Assembly: GCF_004362715.1 (NCBI RefSeq)
Contig: NZ_SNYC01000003.1
Location: 435,601 to 499,600, forward strand
Source: Pedobacter metabolipauper
Lineage (GTDB): Bacteria > Bacteroidota > Bacteroidia > Sphingobacteriales > Sphingobacteriaceae
Reading direction: 5' to 3'
DNA length: 64,000 nt
Under the pieces are notes generated by a model that saw only the letters and a program-made list of their open reading frames with translations, was not told the origin of the DNA and made no database searches. Made by a program: the position numbers and the translations under genes. The stretch's first letter is position 1; each line of letters opens with the position of its first letter. Below, piece by piece: positions 27,104 through 34,849 of the stretch.

Positions 27104-27213
27104 TATTTAAGACGTATCTGATTGTAAGAGATTTCAGCTTAAGTTATGCGGATTGATTGATTGTCTTCTGTAAAAAACGTTAGTTCTGAGCAGCTAACCA
27201 AATTTATATTTGA

Positions 27214-28071
27214 TCATATCGTTTGATTGTTGACCTTTATTACAGCCTCATCAAGGTCTTTAGCGGATGTTTCCAGCATATCAACCAGTTCAACAGGATC
27301 GTCGTCGTCACTCAATGCTGATTTTAATAACGGGATTAAACCCATTACGTTGCTCAATGGCCTCCTGATCTCGTGCGAATTAAGCCAGGCAATTTCTTTC
27401 AGCTGCTTATTCTGGATCAACAACTTCTTCTCGTATCTTACCTGTATGTCAATGTCCTGAATGGCGCCGATCATTTTAACCGGTTTTCCGCTTTGATCAA
27501 AGATCACATACCCGCGGTCTGAAACATACTTGTAAGTGTCGTCAGCACATCTGTACTGATATTTTGCATTCCACCGCTGCTCTTTATGTTCTAATAAATT
27601 TTTGAATGCATTGACAACCCGTTCCTGATCATCCGGGTGGATCTTACTCATATTCCAAAATGAATTATACACAATAAGTTCATCATCGTAACCGAAAACC
27701 TCCTTATAGCCGCTCATCCATTTTAGCTGGTCATTCAGAATGTTATATTCCCAGATAACATCGTTTGTTGCTTTGGTAACGGTTTCATACAGGGCCAGCT
27801 GCTGGTTAATCTCTGTCTCGTGAGCAGCAAGATTGTTTTGTAGAACCCGTTCTGCTTTTAATAGGCTTTTGTAATGGTTGTTTAATATAAACAGTGCAAC
27901 AAGGGCAGTAGCAATTAAAAAGATCAGGTTCTTGATATAATACAGACCTCCAAGATCTGTTAACGGATATTTTTGATCAAACCAGGTGATGAGTTTATCT
28001 CCGAGTAAGAGCCATGTCCCTCCGATCAGGATATAAAAGACGATGGTTTTAAGAAAGGTCTTGTTTCTCAA
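27214..28071 (-). CDS. Membrane PAS protein with HisKA-like motif but no ATPase domain
   Basis: 285 residues. Two transmembrane helices lie near the N-terminus (KTIVFYILIGGTWLLLGDKL and IKNLIFLIATALVALFIL), then a coiled coil, a PAS/PAC domain (TNDVIWEYNILNDQLKWMSG, IHPDDQERVVNAFKNLL, RGYVIFDQSGKPVKMIGAIQ) and a dimerisation motif AWLNSHEIRRPLSNVMGLIP with the phospho-His position. The frame then stops about 50 residues later with no N, G1 or G2 boxes. Such short forms recur in Bacteroidota, so it may be a real phosphotransfer or sensing partner rather than a broken kinase. Confidence 0.82.
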   Translation of the reverse strand: MRNKTFLKTIVFYILIGGTWLLLGDKLITWFDQKYPLTDLGGLYYIKNLIFLIATALVALFILNNHYKSLLKAERVLQNNLAAHETEINQQLALYETVTKATNDVIWEYNILNDQLKWMSGYKEVFGYDDELIVYNSFWNMSKIHPDDQERVVNAFKNLLEHKEQRWNAKYQYRCADDTYKYVSDRGYVIFDQSGKPVKMIGAIQDIDIQVRYEKKLLIQNKQLKEIAWLNSHEIRRPLSNVMGLIPLLKSALSDDDDPVELVDMLETSAKDLDEAVIKVNNQTI

Positions 28072-28261
28072 GGGGTTCAGTGGTGTTAAATTTGGTTTAT
28101 TGCCGTAAATCTAACAAAAAATATATTTAAAATACCAAAAGCTATTTAGAAACAGGACAAAAACCCTTACCCTTTAAACGATAACTACTCACGCGCTCGT
28201 ACTCCTTGTGCTTACCAACTCAAGTGCTAACCGTAGCCAACTGATCAGTTTAACCTGGCAT

Positions 28262-30037
28262 CTATAAAACACTGACCTTTAATTCTGCCTGTATCAATTG
28301 GGTATACATCTCTTGTACAGAAAAATTGGTGTGTAATTTTAGTTCCGGGACCAGTTCTTTATAATAATTAATCCCATTTAACAACTGCTCTTTAAACTTC
28401 GAGAAATACCTGGCCTTTTTGGTACTCAATTCATCCAACTGAGATGCAATGTCTTTCTTTAAATAATCAATGTATAAATTTAACTCATTGATGAATAGAT
28501 TTGGACGGTTTACCGAGCCCAATATATTTTCTCTGCCATATATGTGGTTAACCATTTCTTTGAGACTATACTTTCCGGAGAAATAGGCCAGGTTTGGTCC
28601 CGGACAAATACTCACTGCTGTGCTTTCTTTAGGCTTGATGATGTCATTTTTTAAATAAGCAGATGCACACAGACCTTCACAAAGACAGATTTTCTCTGTA
28701 ATGGAGTCGAACCGCTGCTGGTATTCCTTTGCGGTAATATCCAGGCTTTTCAATTCCTTTATCTTATGGTTCTGATATTCCCTGGATGCGGTGCAGATGG
28801 GCAACGCGGTAAATTCGGTATTGGTACTTAGAAATTTCTTGGTACACGGGCTTCCTGGTCGTCCTTTTTCTATGCGTTCCAACCGCTGCTGCTCCATGGT
28901 GCTTTTTTTAAAGTTATTAAACAATACACCCAAAGGGGATGAATTGCTGATGTAAAAATCACTTTGATTGGCAGTAACCAATGCATCTAAGGTATTGTCA
29001 TCCACATTTGTGGCTTCTGGTACCAATAAGAATGGACTTCCCCAACCGGCGGCATCCAGCTGATAAAAGTTGATTAGAAAATTATGCTCTTCGGCTGTTC
29101 CTATTCCGCCTTGTGCTGAAATCCGCTGTACGGGTTTTTCTCCCGCTTCAACTCCCTTAGCAGTCAATGCAGCAGCATAGATTCCGTACAATTCATCAGA
29201 CAGTTCGCTGCGTTTTTCTTTAAACTCTTCTAAGATCGGACCCAATAAGAAACCTTCAGTTGCAAAAGCATGTCCGCCGCAGTTAAGACCCGATTCTATT
29301 CTGAATTCTGAAACCCATAATCCTTTTTTTGCCAGCATCTTAGCCTGGATCATCGCAGAACGGAAGTCGCTCACTTTAAGAATGATCTGCTTCGTTCGTT
29401 CCTGTCCTTTTGGTGGATAAAACACCGGGCATTCTTCCATATAAGCATACAATCTAGGGTTTAAACCTGCTGATATGGTAACTGCAGAATTCAGGTCGCT
29501 ATTCGCAAAACCCCGCATCGCCGCTATGGCATCTGTATACGCATCACCAAGGGATTCGTCATTTGCATCATAATTGATTTTATCAACCTTGGACATGATA
29601 TTTACATCTATGGCACCTGGTTTCATCAGTTTCTTCAGGTTTAACTGTGCTTCTTTTTTAAGTCCGGCATCGTCAATCTGCTGCATTTTCAGGTATTGAG
29701 ATTTAAGAACGGAATGGTCCGGCAGAAGTTCAAAGTAGGTGTTCAGATATTCACTGCGTTCAAATTCTTCTTCCTGTAATGCTGCAAACTGTTTGTTTAC
29801 CAGGGTATTCAATAAGTTCAGATAGGCCGTTATTCTTAAGGCCCTGCTGTCTGGCGCCTTTTTATCTATCAGCACGTAACTTTCACCGTTCTTTTCTGCA
29901 TGATACTTCCGCATACGTTCTGTTAGCTCGTCATCTACAATAGAAACGACAGATGAAATGCCGTATTTTGCAACCTTCAGTGGTGTATCAATGGAATAGC
30001 CCAAGCCTAAAACAGGAATATGAAAAGTATGGTTCAT
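28262..30037 (-). CDS. Uncharacterised nitronate-monooxygenase-like flavoprotein with Cys-rich C-terminus
   Basis: No firm family name. The first about 380 residues look like a TIM barrel of the nitronate monooxygenase/2-nitropropane dioxygenase type: PVLGLGYSIDTPLKVAKYGI at the start, GLNCGGHAFATEGF (about 250-263, like the EAGGH motif with the active His), and ISAQGGIGTAEEH then WGSPFLLVPEAT in the phosphate-binding region. The last 200 residues add cysteines not found in those enzymes: C398, C415, C451, C453, C457, C478 (EKICLCEGLCASA). They could hold an Fe-S cluster. It is divergent from the FixL-like kinase gene. Function unknown; confidence is for the gene, less for the family. Confidence 0.65.
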   Translation of the reverse strand: MNHTFHIPVLGLGYSIDTPLKVAKYGISSVVSIVDDELTERMRKYHAEKNGESYVLIDKKAPDSRALRITAYLNLLNTLVNKQFAALQEEEFERSEYLNTYFELLPDHSVLKSQYLKMQQIDDAGLKKEAQLNLKKLMKPGAIDVNIMSKVDKINYDANDESLGDAYTDAIAAMRGFANSDLNSAVTISAGLNPRLYAYMEECPVFYPPKGQERTKQIILKVSDFRSAMIQAKMLAKKGLWVSEFRIESGLNCGGHAFATEGFLLGPILEEFKEKRSELSDELYGIYAAALTAKGVEAGEKPVQRISAQGGIGTAEEHNFLINFYQLDAAGWGSPFLLVPEATNVDDNTLDALVTANQSDFYISNSSPLGVLFNNFKKSTMEQQRLERIEKGRPGSPCTKKFLSTNTEFTALPICTASREYQNHKIKELKSLDITAKEYQQRFDSITEKICLCEGLCASAYLKNDIIKPKESTAVSICPGPNLAYFSGKYSLKEMVNHIYGRENILGSVNRPNLFINELNLYIDYLKKDIASQLDELSTKKARYFSKFKEQLLNGINYYKELVPELKLHTNFSVQEMYTQLIQAELKVSVL

Positions 30038-30093
30038 GTGTTCTTAATGAAAATTTATAACCACAAAAGAGCAGACTATTTCAATCGCAAAAC

Positions 30094-30160
30094 ATGATGA
30101 ATATCACTTTTTAATGTGACCGCGGAAACAAATCAGGAATACGCTATATTCGTATGTTTG
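30094..30160 (+). promoter_or_regulatory. Tandem FNR-like sites plus -7 element before the FixL-like kinase
   Basis: Site A ATGAT-GAAT-ATCAC has its centre at 30100.5; site B GTGAC-CGCG-GAAAC (second half degenerate) at 30122.5, exactly 22 bp on. The -7 element TATGTTTG begins at 30153, 30.5 bp after the centre of B. This layout recurs at 32534, 40542 and 43194 and implies autoregulation of the kinase-regulator operon. It places the likely transcript start just before ATG 30174. Confidence 0.75.
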
Positions 30161-30173
30161 TAAAAAGTTGTCT

Positions 30174-31358
30174 ATGGAGAATGCAAGGTTACTAAAAGCG
30201 ATTATTGAAACGGCGATTGATGGCATCATAACCATTGATAATCGTGGAATTATAGAAAGCCTTAACCCTGCAGCACTTAAGCTATTTGGTTATGATCAGG
30301 AGGAAGTAATAGGCAGGAACATCAATATGCTGATGCCAGAACCAGACCAGACCAATCATGATAATTATATCGGGCGTTATCAGCATACCGGTGAGAAACG
30401 CATTATCGGAAAAGGAAGGGAAGTGAAAGGGCTAAAGAAAGACGGTTCCACTTTTCCATTCAGACTTGCGGTTAGTGAAGTTCAATACGAGAACCGGATT
30501 ATTTACACTGGTTTTATTCACGATCTTTCTAAAGAGAAAGAAGCTGAAGAGCGCCTTCGCGAGTATGCCGCCAAATTAGAAGGGCAGGTTGAAGAACGAA
30601 CGCTATCCCTCAAAAAGACCGTACAGGCTTTAAGTGATGCCAAGGAAGAAGTCAGCTTATCGCTGGAGAAGGAAAAAGAACTGAACCAGATGAAAAGCAG
30701 GTTTGTATCCATGGCCTCCCATGAATTCAGAACACCTTTAAGCTCCGTACAGCTCTCTTCAACGCTTATTGAAAAATATGCCCAGCCTTTTGAAAATGAA
30801 AACATTACCAAGCATGTGGGCAAGATCAAGAATGCCGTTGGCAACTTAACGACTATATTAAACGATTTTTTATCGCTCGAACGACTGGAAGCAGGAAAGG
30901 TAGAGCCCACATTCAGTGCTTTTGACCTGGTTAAACTGTCTGAAGAAGTAACTGAAGAGATGCAGATGATTGCCAAACAGGACCAGCATATTATTTATCA
31001 GCATACGGGTTTAGAGAGTATCGTTACCCTCGATCTTAACCTGATTAAAAATTGTATGATCAACCTTATTTCTAATTCTATAAAATACTCCGGTGAAAAT
31101 ACGTTTATTGAATTTAATACCGAGGTTAACGATGAACAGATCATCGTTATGGTTAAAGACAATGGCATCGGAATTCCGGAAGCTGACCAGGTACATCTGT
31201 TTCAGCCGTTTTTTAGAGCAAACAATACCGGTAACATTCCAGGTACCGGTTTGGGATTAAATATTGTTGGACGGTACGCTTCTTTGATGAAAGGAACCCT
31301 CCATTTTGAAAGTACCATCAACAAAGAAACTACGTTTAAACTTTCTTTTAACAAGTAA
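30174..31358 (+). CDS. FixL-like haem-PAS sensor histidine kinase (candidate oxygen sensor)
   Basis: Soluble kinase of 394 residues starting at ATG 30174; a TTG at 30168 would lie at the predicted transcript start. The PAS domain (about 1-118) shows the FixL haem-pocket signature: LMPEPDQTNHDNYIGRY, then TGEKRIIGKGREVKG and KKDGSTFPFRLAV. His62 and Arg82 are 20 apart, as His200 and Arg220 (haem ligand and oxygen-gating Arg) in Bradyrhizobium FixL. A coiled coil leads to HisKA (FVSMASHEFRTPLSSVQ, His183) and a complete ATPase (LISNSIKYS, DNGIGIPEADQ, GTGLGLNIV). The response-regulator gene begins at the next base after the stop. Some non-haem PAS domains share part of this motif, so haem binding is inferred. 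Confidence 0.88.
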   Translation: MENARLLKAIIETAIDGIITIDNRGIIESLNPAALKLFGYDQEEVIGRNINMLMPEPDQTNHDNYIGRYQHTGEKRIIGKGREVKGLKKDGSTFPFRLAVSEVQYENRIIYTGFIHDLSKEKEAEERLREYAAKLEGQVEERTLSLKKTVQALSDAKEEVSLSLEKEKELNQMKSRFVSMASHEFRTPLSSVQLSSTLIEKYAQPFENENITKHVGKIKNAVGNLTTILNDFLSLERLEAGKVEPTFSAFDLVKLSEEVTEEMQMIAKQDQHIIYQHTGLESIVTLDLNLIKNCMINLISNSIKYSGENTFIEFNTEVNDEQIIVMVKDNGIGIPEADQVHLFQPFFRANNTGNIPGTGLGLNIVGRYASLMKGTLHFESTINKETTFKLSFNK

Positions 31359-32537
31359 ATGAATAAAACAAGGATACTGATCATTGAGGACAATGACGAC
31401 ATTAGAGAAAGCACGGCTGAGATCTTAGAGCTTGCAGGTTATGAAGTGATGCAGGCTGAGAATGGTAAAATTGGAGTAGAAGTTGCGACCAGGAACTTGC
31501 CTGATCTGATCTTGTGCGACATTATGATGCCTGAGCTTGACGGCTATGGCGTTCTGTATCTTGTAAATAAAAATAGCCAGACGGCCGCAACACCTTTTAT
31601 TTTCCTTACCGCTAAGGCCGAACGGCTGGATATGCGTAAAGGAATGGAAATGGGAGCGGATGATTACCTGACCAAGCCTTTTGATGATGTTGAATTATTA
31701 AATGCCATTGAAAGTAGACTGAGTAAAAAAGAAAAACTGCAGCAATTTTATAGTCAGTCGCTCGACAGGTTAACCCACCTGCTCGGTAACACGCCCGGTA
31801 TTGCTGAACTGCATAAAATGATTGCCGGCAGAAAAGTAAGAACAGTGAAAAAGAAACAGGTGATCTATTATGATGGTGATACCGTTTCCGGGATTTACCT
31901 GGTTTTAAGCGGTAAGGTAAAAACAACCAAACTGAGTGAAGATGGCCGTGAACTGCTAACGGGTATTTATAGTTCTGATGAGTATTTTGGTGTACCCGCC
32001 CTCTTATTAAATGAACCTTATACTGAAGCTGCCGAGGCTTTGGAAGACAGTACCATCTGTTTACTTCCTAAAGAAATGATGGAAGAACTGCTGAATAAAT
32101 ATCCCGCTGTTGGAAAACAATTTATTCAGATCCTCTCTAATAACCTGATCGAGAAGGAAGAGCAGCTGCTGCAGCTGGCTTACCACTCTGTGCGTAAAAG
32201 GATGGCTGAAGTACTAATCCGCCTCTGCAACCGCGAAGAGCGTTCAGAACGTTCAGAGCGTGGAGAGCGTTTAGAACGCACTGAACGTTCCAAAGTTGGA
32301 ACGCGGCAGGACCGGGAGGAAAGTAGTAAAAAGAATAACGAACATCCGGATAGCCTGGAACAATCAACGGGTTTGATACTCAAAGTATCCAGGGACAACC
32401 TCGCTGCAATGGCAGGTATGGCTACTGAAACGGTAAGCCGCATATTGAGTGATTTTAAAGATGAAGAGATCATTGAACGGAAGGGAAGCCAGATCGTGAT
32501 ATTGGATCAGCTTCGTCTGAAAAACATGAAAAACTGA
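31359..32537 (+). CDS. Response regulator: receiver domain fused to cNMP-binding and FNR/CRP-type HTH
   Basis: 392 residues in three parts. Receiver 1-125: LIIEDNDD, phospho-acceptor Asp54 in LCDIMMPELDGYG, FLTAKAE and DDYLTKPFDD. Cyclic-nucleotide-binding-fold domain about 150-270: VIYYDGDTVSGIYLVLSGKV, SSDEYFGVPALLLNEP; there is no Cys set for an FNR Fe-S cluster. HTH about 335-385: RDNLAAMAGMATETVSRIL, where E357-T-V-S360-R361 fits the E-x-x-S-R recognition helix of FNR/FixK proteins that read TGA half-sites. Between dimer helix and HTH lies a repetitive insert ERSERSERGERLERTERS. It would join the FixJ (receiver) and FixK (DNA-binding) roles in one chain. Phosphorylation by the upstream kinase is inferred from adjacency. 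Confidence 0.92.
   Translation: MNKTRILIIEDNDDIRESTAEILELAGYEVMQAENGKIGVEVATRNLPDLILCDIMMPELDGYGVLYLVNKNSQTAATPFIFLTAKAERLDMRKGMEMGADDYLTKPFDDVELLNAIESRLSKKEKLQQFYSQSLDRLTHLLGNTPGIAELHKMIAGRKVRTVKKKQVIYYDGDTVSGIYLVLSGKVKTTKLSEDGRELLTGIYSSDEYFGVPALLLNEPYTEAAEALEDSTICLLPKEMMEELLNKYPAVGKQFIQILSNNLIEKEEQLLQLAYHSVRKRMAEVLIRLCNREERSERSERGERLERTERSKVGTRQDREESSKKNNEHPDSLEQSTGLILKVSRDNLAAMAGMATETVSRILSDFKDEEIIERKGSQIVILDQLRLKNMKN
32238..32291 (+). repeat. In-frame 9-bp tandem repeat in the regulator gene
   Basis: Six units of the form GAR-CGT/C-NNN encode ERS-ERS-ERG-ERL-ERT-ERS. Near-identical units suggest slippage-type growth; the copy number may vary between strains. Confidence 0.9.
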
Positions 32538-32599
32538 TTAGAATCACATTTCTGTCTGACCAAACTCATTCTCCGGCGACTCGAGTAGTGCTAATTTTG
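32534..32599 (+). promoter_or_regulatory. Tandem FNR-like sites plus -7 element before the ldh-like/hemN operon
   Basis: Site A CTGAT-TAGA-ATCAC (centre 32540.5) overlaps the regulator's stop codon. Site B CTGAC-CAAA-CTCAT has its centre at 32562.5, 22 bp on. The -7 element TAATTTTG begins at 32592, 29.5 bp after B. No -33 TTG is visible between B and the -7, fitting an activator-dependent promoter. Confidence 0.78.
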
Positions 32600-32618
32600 A
32601 TTATTAAATCATTTACGC

Positions 32619-33095
32619 ATGAAAGTAGTAGCCTATAGTATCAAGTCTTTTGAAAAAGAGCCATTGGCAATAGCCAATCATAAGAAGCATGAAATCACTT
32701 TAATTTCAAACAGGCTTGGCGCGGAAACTGTAAGTTACGCAGCAGGTAAGGAAGCCGTAATTGTTTTTGAAGAAGATGATGTATCTGCGCAGGTTGTAAA
32801 TCAGCTCGCAGATCTTGGTGTAAAATACATTGCCACCCGGTCAACTTCCTCACAGCACATCGATCAGGAAGCTGCCGCAATACGAAATATAAAGATTGCA
32901 AATGTACCGTTGATGGCTCTTGCGGGTATCGCAACTGCAGCACTGCCTATGGCACTTGCCGAAGAAACCATAATTAACCTCAATAACTGGCAGCACAAAA
33001 AGTGCCTGGGTTCTGCATGTGTTTGTTCCAGATCATGCGATCAGATCCATGATTTTTCAAAGGCTAAAGATAAAGGTCATTCTCATGAGCACTAA
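32619..33095 (+). CDS. D-lactate-dehydrogenase-like protein lacking the NAD domain, with Cys/His-rich tail
   Basis: 158 residues. Residues 1-97 match the catalytic-domain N-terminus of D-LDH (MKVVAYSIKSFEKEPL, VKYIATRSTSSQHIDQEAA, IKIANVP). Residues 98-125 (MALAEETIINLNNW) resemble the C-terminal helix that packs on that domain in full enzymes. The Rossmann NAD-binding domain of about 190 residues between them is absent, and a new tail is added: C129, C134, C136, C140 (CLGSACVCSRSC) and HSHEH at the end. It cannot be a dehydrogenase as it stands; a metal- or redox-sensing role is possible. hemN starts inside its 3' end. The frame is intact, so it is probably a real gene, not decay. Confidence 0.72.
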   Translation: MKVVAYSIKSFEKEPLAIANHKKHEITLISNRLGAETVSYAAGKEAVIVFEEDDVSAQVVNQLADLGVKYIATRSTSSQHIDQEAAAIRNIKIANVPLMALAGIATAALPMALAEETIINLNNWQHKKCLGSACVCSRSCDQIHDFSKAKDKGHSHEH

Positions 33096-34449
33096 TGATC
33101 TGGCTAATAAATACCTCGTTGCTGCTCCCCGGTATACCAGTTATCCAACAGTGCCCTATTGGGATGCCAATATGTTTACCGTTGATGCATGGCGTAAATC
33201 GGTAGTTCAGTCTTTTAATGAAAGCAACAGCAGCGATGGAATCAGTCTTTATATACACCTTCCTTTTTGTGAAAGCCTGTGTACCTATTGCGGTTGTAAT
33301 ACCCGGATCACTAAAAACCATGCGGTAGAAATCCCTTATATACAAACGGTATTAAAGGAATGGCAGCTTTATCTCGATCTTTTCGAAGATAAACCCGTCA
33401 TCCGGGAAATTCATCTGGGTGGCGGAACACCTACCTTTTTTACTGCCGAAAACCTGGAGCTTTTAATTAACGGTATTTTAGAAAATGCATTGGTTCATGA
33501 ACAGGCAGAATTTAGCTTTGAAGCCCACCCGGCAAATACCAGTGAAGCACATTTGATTACGTTAAACCTTCTTGGATTTAAGCGAATTAGTCTGGGGATC
33601 CAGGATTTTGATCCGAGGGTACAACTGGCCATTAACCGCATACAAACAGTTAAAGAAGTTAGGGACGTTACAGAAATGGCCAGAATAAACGGATATCATT
33701 CAGTAAATTATGACCTGATCTACGGTTTGCCTTTGCAATCTGTTTCCGGATTGGCAGATACCATCCATGAGGTGTTGAGCTTAAAACCAGACCGCATTGC
33801 TTTTTACAGCTACGCACACGTGCCCTGGGTTAGACCCGGCCAAAGGCGTTACTCTGAAGTTGATCTTCCAAATGCAGAAGAAAAACAGGGATTGTATGAG
33901 CTGGGCAGACGCTTACTAATAGAAGGCGGTTATGCAGAGATCGGAATGGACCATTTTACATTGGTTACCGACAGCTTGTACCAGGCGGATCTTAAAGGAA
34001 CACTTCACCGTAATTTTATGGGTTATACACACCAGTATAGCCAGCTTATGATTGGCCTGGGTGTGTCATCCATTAGTGATACCTGGTCTGCCTTTGCTCA
34101 AAACGTGAAGAAGGTAGAAGATTATATGGCACTGGTAAATGGGGGAGAGCTGCCTGTATTTAAAGGACACATCCTGAATGCGGAGGACCTGGTAATCCGT
34201 AAGCACATCATCAATATCATGTGCAGGGGATATACTTCCTGGCATTTGTCTAAAGAAAGAAATAATGCCCTAACGGAAGGGCTTGAAAGGATGCGGTTGC
34301 TGGCGCAGGATGGCCTGGTGTTGTTATCTGCCGGTGATCTGCGGGTAACGCCGCTTGGGAAAGGTTTTTTAAGAAACATCTGTATGGCCCTGGATGCCAG
34401 GCTATGGAGAAACCAGCCGCAAACGCAGTTGTTCAGTATGTCTGTTTAA
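33085..34449 (+). CDS. hemN: Oxygen-independent coproporphyrinogen III oxidase (radical SAM)
   Basis: Converts coproporphyrinogen III to protoporphyrinogen IX without oxygen. I start at ATG 33085 (MSTNDLANKYLVAAPRYTSY), overlapping the previous gene by 11 nt; longer frames give a non-homologous N-terminus. The [4Fe-4S] motif is C62-E-S-L-C66-T-Y-C69 followed by GC, as in true HemN. Further motifs: IREIHLGGGTPTFF, EAHPANTSEA, RISLGIQDFDP, VNYDLIYGLPLQS and EIGMDHFTL. The HemN C-terminal domain is present (about 454 residues in all). Its promoter carries the FNR-like tandem sites, fitting haem supply at low oxygen. Confidence 0.95.
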   Translation: MSTNDLANKYLVAAPRYTSYPTVPYWDANMFTVDAWRKSVVQSFNESNSSDGISLYIHLPFCESLCTYCGCNTRITKNHAVEIPYIQTVLKEWQLYLDLFEDKPVIREIHLGGGTPTFFTAENLELLINGILENALVHEQAEFSFEAHPANTSEAHLITLNLLGFKRISLGIQDFDPRVQLAINRIQTVKEVRDVTEMARINGYHSVNYDLIYGLPLQSVSGLADTIHEVLSLKPDRIAFYSYAHVPWVRPGQRRYSEVDLPNAEEKQGLYELGRRLLIEGGYAEIGMDHFTLVTDSLYQADLKGTLHRNFMGYTHQYSQLMIGLGVSSISDTWSAFAQNVKKVEDYMALVNGGELPVFKGHILNAEDLVIRKHIINIMCRGYTSWHLSKERNNALTEGLERMRLLAQDGLVLLSAGDLRVTPLGKGFLRNICMALDARLWRNQPQTQLFSMSV

Positions 34450-34455
34450 AAGTAT

Positions 34456-34848
34456 TTAGTTTTGTTTAAGTTTATGCTGAATGATCAGGGCAATTGAATC
34501 TGCCCTGATCATTGCATTTTCTGCTACCGGGCCCCTGAACTTTTCTGTGATTGTCTCTTTCCAGATCTTCATCCATTGTTCAAAATGTGCCGGATCCAGT
34601 GTAACGGTACGGTTCAATTCCATATGTTTACGCATCGGGTTTCCAGAATAGGTGATCACATCCAGAAGTATCGTTTCCCAGAATGAGATCATAACCGGAA
34701 TATGCGCTGCCAGCGAGAAATTTGCGGCTTTAAATACCGGGCCAAGCTGGGCATCATCTAAAGCTTTTCCATAAAATGTGCGGATCAGATCCTCAATATC
34801 TTCCCTGGTACTTATATCTTTTGTATTCATGTCTTTTTTGTCATTCAT
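34456..34848 (-). CDS. Group III truncated haemoglobin
   Basis: 130 residues with the 2-on-2 globin pattern: IEDLIRTFYGKALDDAQLGP, VFKAANFSLAAHIPVMISFW, GNPMRKHMEL and LDPAHFEQWMKIWKETI. Conserved His residues are present in the haem-pocket helices. Group III trHbs bind oxygen, NO or cyanide in bacteria. It is the last gene of the cbb3 operon, one base after tauE, and converges on hemN with 6 bp between the stops. Protection of the oxidase or gas sensing is inferred. Confidence 0.9.
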   Translation of the reverse strand: MNDKKDMNTKDISTREDIEDLIRTFYGKALDDAQLGPVFKAANFSLAAHIPVMISFWETILLDVITYSGNPMRKHMELNRTVTLDPAHFEQWMKIWKETITEKFRGPVAENAMIRADSIALIIQHKLKQN

Positions 34849-34849
34849 T

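Noticed and set aside
33019..33084. Extended hemN start
   Set aside because: The extra 22 residues lie inside the upstream gene and do not resemble HemN, whereas ATG 33085 gives the normal N-terminus.
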